Source of the DNA: CAYRSS01 sp964426945
Lineage (GTDB): Bacteria > Planctomycetota > Phycisphaerae > UBA1845
Direction: 5' to 3'
Length of the DNA: 64,000 nucleotides
Assembly: GCA_964426945.1 (NCBI GenBank)
Contig: CAYRSS010000018.1
Span: 6,947 to 70,946, forward strand
Part shown: piece by piece, positions 58,723 through 64,000 of the stretch
Numbering within the stretch: position 1 is the stretch's first letter
Layout of the letters: every line of letters begins with the position of its first letter
Notes under the pieces: generated by a model
The model's database searches: none
What the model was told of the DNA's origin: nothing
The model's input: only the letters and a program-made list of their open reading frames with translations
Program-made: the position numbers and the translations under genes

Positions 58723-61700
58723 TGCTCAGCAGGCTCATTGCCTTCTCGCTGGATCGCTCATCGCTGGTGCTGACAGCCGCCGTGGTGCTGATGGGCTTCG
58801 CCGTCTACCAGGTTCCGCGCATGGCGGTGGATGTTTTCCCCGAGCTCAACGCGCCCACGGTGGTTGTTCTCACCGAAGCAGGCGGCCTGGCGGCCGACGA
58901 GGTCGAGCAGTTTGTCACATTTCCGGTCGAGACCAGCGTCAACGGCCTGCCCGGCGTGCGCCGGGTGCGCAGCGCCAGCAGCATCGGTCTCTCGCTCGTG
59001 TGGGTCGAGTTCGACTGGGGCTTCGATATCTACCGCGCCCGTCAGCTTGTGACGGAGCGGCTGGCGGCCGTGCGGGAGTCCCTGCCCGAGAACACGCACG
59101 CGGAGATCGCCCCCATCACCAGCATCACGGGCGAGATCATGCTGCTGGCGCTGTCGTCTCCCGACGGAACAGTCAGCGACCTCCAGCTCAGGGCCTACGC
59201 CGAATTCGAGCTGCGCAACCGCCTGCTTGCCGTGCCCGGCGTGGCCCAGGTTTCGCCGATCGGCGGGGAACTGCCCGAGTATCAGGTCAACGTTCGCCAG
59301 GAACGTCTCGCGCTGTACGGGCTCACCGTCGGCGACGTCGTGGAGGCGACGCGCGGCGCGCACAGCGCCGCGCCGGCAGGCTACCTGCCCGATATTGACG
59401 GCCAGGAATACCCGATCCGTCAGACCGCGCGCGTGCAGAGCGTCGCGGACATCGCCGGCACACTGGTCAGGTACGTCGATGGCGCGCCGGTTCTGATCGG
59501 CCAGGTGGCGGATGTCGTGCTGGGGCCGGCGCCGAAGCGCGGTACGGCGGCGGATCGCGGTCGAAGCGCCGTGGTGATGAGCGTTCAGAAATCGCCGGGT
59601 ACAAACACGCTCAAGCTTACCGGCGAGATCGATCGCGTGCTGGACGACGTGGAGAAGGGCATGCCGGCGGGCCTCCTGCTGAACCGACAGGTCTTCCGGC
59701 AGGCCGACTTCATCCAGCGATCGGTCAACAATGTCACGAAGGTGCTGCTGGAGGCGACAATCATCGTGGCGATCATTCTCGTGCTCTTTCTGATGAACGC
59801 CCGCACGACCATGATCACCCTCGCCGCCCTGCCGCTGTCGCTGAGCGTTGCCCTGCTGCTTCTGTGGTCCCTCGGGATGACAGTCAACGTGATGACGCTC
59901 GGCGGTCTGGCCATTGCGATCGGCGAGCTGGTCGATGATGCGATCATCGACGTCGAGAATGTGTTCCGCCGGCTGCGCCAGAACGCCGCGTTGCCCGAGG
60001 AGGACCGCCAGCCCTTTCTGAAGGTCGTCTTCGACGCCAGCAACGAGATCCGCAACTCCGTCGTCTTCGCCACGATCCTCATCGTCGTGGTGTTCGCCCC
60101 GTTGATGTTCCTCGAAGGGATCGAAGGGCGGTTCTTCCGCCCGATGGGGGTGACGTACGTCGTATCCATCCTCGCCTCGCTGCTTGTCGCGCTGACGGTC
60201 ACGCCGGCGATGTGCCGGCTGCTGCTTCGCGGACGCCTCGGAAGCACCGAGCACGCGGACGGCGGCCTCGTGCGCCTGCTCAAACACCTGTACGAACCGT
60301 CGCTGCGCTGGTCGATTCGCCACCGTCGGCTGGTCCTGGGCTCGGCGGCAACGGTCACCGTGCTGTCTTTGTGGCTCGGCAGCACCTTCGGCACGAGCTT
60401 CCTGCCGGCCTTTAACGAGGGATCCTTCTCCGTGTTTCTGATGGCTCCGCCGGGCACTTCGCTGCACGAGAGCGACCGGCTGGCCCGGGGCATCGAAGAG
60501 CGCATCACACAGGTCGAAGGCGTCCGCAGCGTCACCCGCCGAACCGGCCGAGCCGAAAGGGACGAACACGCCGAACCACCCAGCAGCTCCGAGATCGATG
60601 TCACGCTGCTGCCCGGAGCCGACAAGTCCGAAGTTCACCGTGCGCTGGACGCGATCCTCAGCAACGTCCCCGGCATCACGACCACGATCGGGCAGCCGAT
60701 CGAACACCGCCTCTCGCACATCCTCTCCGGCACGCCGGCCGCCATCGCCATCAACGTGTTCGGCGAGGATCTGCCCACGCTCCGCCGGCTGGCAAAGGAC
60801 ATCGAGTCGGTGCTCACCAGCATACCGGGCGCGCGGGACGTCGCGGCGAACCGCGAGGTGATGGTGACCTCCCTGCCCGTGCGCTACCGCGCGTATGACC
60901 TGGCCGCCGCGGGCCTTTCGCCGGCTGATGCCGCCGAACAGGTGCAGCAGGCGCTCTACGGAGAAACCGTCGCCGAAGTGAACGAAGGGATACGACGCTA
61001 CCGGATGGTTGTGCGGCTGGCGCCCGAGGAGCGCGAAAGGATCGACCAACTGGAAGCGTTGATGCTGCGCGGAAGGGGCGGGGCCCGCGTGCCGCTTGCC
61101 CAGGTCGCTGACATCGGCCCGGAGCGTACGAGCAACCTCATCGCCCGCGAGAACGCCCGCCGCAAGGCGGTCATCTCGTGCAACGTCGCCGAGGGATACA
61201 ACCTCGGACAGCTGGTGGAGGAGGTCCGAACCAGGGTAGACCCGATTGTGCACCGCGCCGGCTATGCCGTGGAGTACGGCGGCCAGTTCGAAGCGCAGCA
61301 GTCCGCGGCGGAGACGATCTACGTGGCCGGGCTCGGCGTCCTCGTCGTGATGCTCATTCTGCTGCAACTCTCCACCGGCTCGATGCGGGCGGCGCTGCTG
61401 GTCATGGTAAACCTGCCGCTGGCGGTCATCGGCGGCATCTTCGCGATCTACCTGACGGAGGGTGATGGCGGCGCCTGGGCGTTTGTGCCCAACACGCTCG
61501 CGCTACTCGGACTGTCGGGCGAGCCGTTCCGATCGCCCGTGATTTCCATCGCGAGCATGGTGGGCTTCATCACGCTCTTCGGCATCGCCGTGCGCAACGG
61601 CATTTTGCTGGTGAATCACTACCGGCATGTCATCGTGCAGGAGGGTCGGCCGCTTTACGACGCCATCGTACAGGGCTCGATGGAGCGGCTGGTGCCCATC

Positions 61701-61937
61701 CTGATGACCGCGCTGAGTGCTGCGCTGGGACTGGTGCCGCTGGCGCTGCACGCCGGACAGCCTGGCAGCGAGCTGCTGGCGCCGCTGGCCATCGTCGTGC
61801 TCGGCGGACTGATTTCTTCGACGTTTCTGAACCTCATTGTCGTGCCCGCCGGCTACGCGCTGGTTTTTTCGGCCCGACCTGTTGCCTCGCCCGAGACCGG
61901 CCGCATGGGTGCGACCGACGAGGCGACTGCGACGTAA
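58722..61937 (+). CDS. HME-type RND efflux pump (CzcA/CusA-like)
   Basis: A 1071-aa RND permease; a GTG three bases upstream could also initiate. Two sets of six membrane helices and two large periplasmic loops are seen. The TM4 signature AIGELVDDAIIDVENVFRRLR carries acidic proton-relay residues as in heavy-metal (HME) RNDs. VDVFPELNAPTVVVLTEAGGL and QFVTFPVETSVNGLPGVRRVRS are typical of CzcA/CusA. It uses proton motive force to expel cations. No outer-membrane factor gene is nearby, so the channel must come from elsewhere. Confidence 0.92.
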   Translation: MLSRLIAFSLDRSSLVLTAAVVLMGFAVYQVPRMAVDVFPELNAPTVVVLTEAGGLAADEVEQFVTFPVETSVNGLPGVRRVRSASSIGLSLVWVEFDWGFDIYRARQLVTERLAAVRESLPENTHAEIAPITSITGEIMLLALSSPDGTVSDLQLRAYAEFELRNRLLAVPGVAQVSPIGGELPEYQVNVRQERLALYGLTVGDVVEATRGAHSAAPAGYLPDIDGQEYPIRQTARVQSVADIAGTLVRYVDGAPVLIGQVADVVLGPAPKRGTAADRGRSAVVMSVQKSPGTNTLKLTGEIDRVLDDVEKGMPAGLLLNRQVFRQADFIQRSVNNVTKVLLEATIIVAIILVLFLMNARTTMITLAALPLSLSVALLLLWSLGMTVNVMTLGGLAIAIGELVDDAIIDVENVFRRLRQNAALPEEDRQPFLKVVFDASNEIRNSVVFATILIVVVFAPLMFLEGIEGRFFRPMGVTYVVSILASLLVALTVTPAMCRLLLRGRLGSTEHADGGLVRLLKHLYEPSLRWSIRHRRLVLGSAATVTVLSLWLGSTFGTSFLPAFNEGSFSVFLMAPPGTSLHESDRLARGIEERITQVEGVRSVTRRTGRAERDEHAEPPSSSEIDVTLLPGADKSEVHRALDAILSNVPGITTTIGQPIEHRLSHILSGTPAAIAINVFGEDLPTLRRLAKDIESVLTSIPGARDVAANREVMVTSLPVRYRAYDLAAAGLSPADAAEQVQQALYGETVAEVNEGIRRYRMVVRLAPEERERIDQLEALMLRGRGGARVPLAQVADIGPERTSNLIARENARRKAVISCNVAEGYNLGQLVEEVRTRVDPIVHRAGYAVEYGGQFEAQQSAAETIYVAGLGVLVVMLILLQLSTGSMRAALLVMVNLPLAVIGGIFAIYLTEGDGGAWAFVPNTLALLGLSGEPFRSPVISIASMVGFITLFGIAVRNGILLVNHYRHVIVQEGRPLYDAIVQGSMERLVPILMTALSAALGLVPLALHAGQPGSELLAPLAIVVLGGLISSTFLNLIVVPAGYALVFSARPVASPETGRMGATDEATAT

Positions 61938-61958
61938 CCCGTTTGAACGGAGAAACCC

Positions 61959-62504
61959 GTGGACTACCTCACCCTGGCCTTGAGTATCGCGCTCGCCCTG
62001 GCTGTCACCGGATGCGAGCCGAAGTCCGACACGGCCCCCGACGGCGGAGCCGCCAAGTCCGGGTCCAGCGGAAGTGTGCAGCCCGCGGCGGCGGACCACG
62101 CGCATCATGGCCATGATCACGCGGCCGGCGAACCTATGAAGAGCGGCGCGGGACATGGCGGCGAAATCATTGAATTGGGTACTGCCACGATCGGTGCATT
62201 CAGTGTCCGCGCCTCGCGCGACGTGGGCGACATCAAGGCCGGCGGCGAGGCCCCGATCGACGTCTGGGTGACCACCGCTGATGGAAAGCCGGCCACGGTT
62301 GCGGCCGTGCGATTCTGGATCGGCACGGCAGACGCGAAGGGTGCGATGAAGGCCAAGGCCAGCGTGGAGGATCCGAACGAGCCCAGCCGCTGGCACACGC
62401 ACGTGGAAGTCGGCGATCCGGTCGCGGACGACGCCGGCCTGTGGGTCGAAGTGGAGACCGCGGACGGCGCGAAGCATGTCGGTTCCTTCGACTTGAAGCG
62501 GTAG
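61959..62504 (+). CDS. His-rich lipoprotein of the metal-efflux cluster
   Basis: A 181-aa lipoprotein; GTG start 61959 with GGAG 7 nt upstream. Lipobox LALAVTGC (modified Cys about 19). A His-rich linker (DHAHHGHDHAAGEP ... GAGHGGE) is followed by a beta-sandwich of about 110 residues (IGAFSVRASRDVGDIKAG, PIDVWVTTADGKPATVAAVRFWIG, WHTHVEVGDPV). Such proteins may sequester or deliver metal in the periplasm. It ends the efflux operon (22-nt gap after the pump). Confidence 0.85.
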   Translation: MDYLTLALSIALALAVTGCEPKSDTAPDGGAAKSGSSGSVQPAAADHAHHGHDHAAGEPMKSGAGHGGEIIELGTATIGAFSVRASRDVGDIKAGGEAPIDVWVTTADGKPATVAAVRFWIGTADAKGAMKAKASVEDPNEPSRWHTHVEVGDPVADDAGLWVEVETADGAKHVGSFDLKR

Positions 62505-62566
62505 TCGAAGCGGGCGGACACCCGGGTTCGCCCGGTCTCAGCTGAGCCGGCGGCCGCTGCGATGCG

Positions 62567-62595
62567 TTGACCCTCGAGGGCGCGGCGGCTAAACT
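62567..62595 (+). promoter_or_regulatory. Promoter of the thiC riboswitch transcript
   Basis: TTGACC (62567-62572) and TAAACT (62590-62595) are separated by 17 bp. The riboswitch P1 stem begins 6 nt after the -10 element, which fits a transcription start around 62601. Confidence 0.6.
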
Positions 62596-62600
62596 CCGGA

Positions 62601-62705
62601 CGTCGCTAGGTGTGCCCGCGGAAGCGGGCTGAGAGCATAGCCTTTGAACCTGATCAGGGCACCGGACGGCCGCGGCCGCCGGGGTGCCTGCGTAGGGAAG
62701 CGACG
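62601..62705 (+). ncRNA. TPP riboswitch (THI element)
   Basis: P1 is formed by CGTCGC (62601-62606) with GCGACG (62700-62705). The conserved pyrimidine-sensor GCTGAGA occurs at 62638-62644 and CCTTTGAACCTGATCAGG at 62641-62658, followed by the pyrophosphate-sensor helix and the TGCGTAGGGAAG end (62689-62700). The P4/P5 arm contains an enlarged GC-rich stem (GGCCGCGGCC). It senses thiamine pyrophosphate and represses thiC, about 150 nt downstream. Confidence 0.95.
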
Positions 62706-62853
62706 AACCCCTCGGCCTGTTTCCCGTCCGAAGGCTTCGCCCCGCTTTCCCCCCTGATCGCACCCGAGGATACCGCCCGCGTCGTGTCGGCTTCTGCGCC
62801 GCCGCGCGCGGGGCCGACGACCGTCGGCCTGTTGCAACGGAAGGACACCCCCC

Positions 62854-64000
62854 ATGACGCCCGATACCGCCTTCGCCGCCTCGCCGTCCAAGGAGCAGGC
62901 CCGGCCGACGCCGCCACGCCCCAACGAGGGCGAACCGACCCCCTTCCCCCGCTCGCGGAAGGTGTACGTCGCGGGGGTGATCCACCCGGACCTGCGCGTG
63001 CCGATGCGCGAGATCGCCGTGGAAACGTCAAAGAGCCAACTCGTCAACACGTCAACACAAGCAACGAACGGCGGCGTGAACGCCGTGACCGTGTATGACA
63101 CGTCGGGACCGTATACAGACGAGAACGCGGCCATTGACGTGCGCAAGGGGCTCGCGCCACTGCGGATCGAGTGGATCACCGGACGCGGCGACGTGGAAGC
63201 CTACGACGGCCGTCCCGTCCGCCCCGAGGATAACGGGCTGCGCAGCGCGACCGCCCGGCTGGAGGTCGAGCGCTTCCCCGACGACGCGAGGCGGCGGCCG
63301 CTGCGCGCGAAGCGCGGCGGCAACGTCACCCAGATGCACTACGCCCGGCGCGGCATCATCACCCCAGAAATGGAATATGTGGCGATCCGCGAGAATCAGC
63401 GCAACGAGCTGTACCGCGAGGCGATGGCCGCGCAGCACCCCGGCGAGAGCTTCGGCGCTGCTATCCCGAAGGTCATCACCGCCGAATTCGTGCGCGATGA
63501 GGTCGCCCGCGGCCGCGCGATCATCCCCGCGAACGTGAACCACCCCGAATCCGAGCCGATGGCCATCGGGCGGAACTTCCTCGTCAAGATCAACGCCAAC
63601 ATCGGCAACAGCGCGGTGGCGTCCTCGATCGAGGAGGAAGTGGCCAAGATGTGCTGGTCCACCCTGTGGGGGGCCGACACGGTGATGGACCTGTCCACCG
63701 GGCGGAATATCCACGAAACGCGCGAGTGGATCATCCGCAATTCGCCCGTGCCCATCGGCACCGTGCCCATCTACCAGGCCCTCGAAAAAGTCGGCGGCAA
63801 GGCCGAAGAGCTGACGTGGGACATCTTCCGCGACACGCTCATCGAGCAGGCCGAGCAGGGCGTGGACTACTTCACCATCCACGCGGGCGTGCGCCTGGCC
63901 TACATCCACCTCACGGCGGCGCGGCGCACGGGCATCGTCTCGCGCGGCGGCTCCATCATGGCCAAGTGGTGCATGGCGCACCACAAGGAGAGCTTCCTCT
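62854..64000 (+). CDS. thiC: ThiC, phosphomethylpyrimidine synthase, 3' end outside window
   Basis: The first 382 codons of thiC; the frame stays open to the last base. ATG 62854 follows AAGGA about 9 nt upstream and the TPP riboswitch. Family markers: VPMREIAVE, VTVYDTSGPYTDENAAIDVRKGL, RPEDNG, NVTQMHYARRGIITPEMEYVAIREN, FVRDEVARGRAIIPANVNHPE, PMAIGRNFLVKINANIGNS, DTVMDLSTGRNIHETREWI and FTIHAGVRLAYIHLT. It converts AIR to HMP-P using a radical-SAM [4Fe-4S] cluster whose ligands lie beyond the window. Residues about 58-72 (ETSKSQLVNTSTQATN) are an atypical low-complexity insertion between conserved blocks. Confidence 0.95.
   Translation, partial: MTPDTAFAASPSKEQARPTPPRPNEGEPTPFPRSRKVYVAGVIHPDLRVPMREIAVETSKSQLVNTSTQATNGGVNAVTVYDTSGPYTDENAAIDVRKGLAPLRIEWITGRGDVEAYDGRPVRPEDNGLRSATARLEVERFPDDARRRPLRAKRGGNVTQMHYARRGIITPEMEYVAIRENQRNELYREAMAAQHPGESFGAAIPKVITAEFVRDEVARGRAIIPANVNHPESEPMAIGRNFLVKINANIGNSAVASSIEEEVAKMCWSTLWGADTVMDLSTGRNIHETREWIIRNSPVPIGTVPIYQALEKVGGKAEELTWDIFRDTLIEQAEQGVDYFTIHAGVRLAYIHLTAARRTGIVSRGGSIMAKWCMAHHKESFL
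63043..63058 (+). repeat. Tandem 8-mer inside thiC
   Basis: GTCAACAC occurs twice in direct succession, flanked by degenerate units (GCCAACTC before, AAGCAACG after). It encodes the VNTST part of the atypical ThiC insertion and looks like the simple-repeat insertions seen in other planctomycete genes. Confidence 0.6.

Noticed and set aside
58758..61367. An 869-codon open frame opposite the RND pump
   Set aside because: Shadow of a conserved membrane protein gene, without start signal or motif.

Overview
This 64 kb window is a GC-rich chromosomal segment that most likely comes from a Planctomycetota bacterium of the Phycisphaerae kind. The evidence is indirect: several exported proteins carry DCNxNGxPDxC repeats and EF-hand (dockerin-like) C-terminal tags, and there is a PEP-CTERM protein, a CAAX-protease relative of the PEP-CTERM-associated type, a TIGR03790-type protein and zinc-ribbon membrane proteins of the MAIRFQC type. 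No rRNA, tRNA, CRISPR array, integrase or transposase was found.

Layout. 1-14.3 kb (plus strand): the 3' part of a lipase-like alpha/beta hydrolase, a small anchored protein, two large exported repeat proteins (927 and 1310 aa), an exported GH38 alpha-mannosidase and an exported protein of unknown function. 14.4-27.6 kb: a near-complete chemotaxis-type signalling island. cheB is on the plus strand; the minus strand carries cheW, a soluble PAS-PAS-MCP, cheR, cheA (two HPt domains), a tandem CheC, cheD and cheY. Diverging from cheW, the plus strand carries HDOD, an ABC1/UbiB-like kinase, cheX and a second cheY. No flagellar or pilus-motor genes are visible. 28-37.7 kb: accA with a hairpin-rich leader, a TIGR03790 protein, a GT2 glycosyltransferase, a pseudopilin plus membrane protein pair, a CBM20-esterase-dockerin fusion and an alpha-glucan phosphorylase. 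37.7-43 kb (minus strand): a PEP-CTERM protein flanked by two copies of a 55-bp repeat, a GH38 relative that seems to have lost its catalytic segment, a CAAX-protease-like membrane protein and threonine aldolase.

43.4-53 kb: dihydrouridine synthase, a small membrane protein, rmuC, then accC, accB and an M24 aminopeptidase, a zinc-ribbon membrane protein and an exported subtilase. Hairpin-forming repeats sit directly behind the stop codons of accB and the zinc-ribbon gene. 53.4-56.6 kb: purC, then a TetR regulator with a clear promoter/operator followed by DUF1761 and SRPBCC genes. 56.7-62.5 kb: a metal-efflux-type cluster (His-rich protein, lipoprotein membrane-fusion protein, HME-type RND pump, His-rich lipoprotein) with no outer-membrane factor in view. 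62.5-64 kb: a TPP riboswitch with its promoter, controlling thiC, which runs off the window.

The best candidates for something new are the HDOD/ABC1-kinase/CheX/CheY operon attached to a non-flagellar chemotaxis array, the accA leader with mutually exclusive hairpins, the stop-codon-abutting hairpin repeats, and the GH38-like pseudoenzyme next to the PEP-CTERM/CAAX-protease pair. All functional statements are from sequence reading alone; no database search was run.
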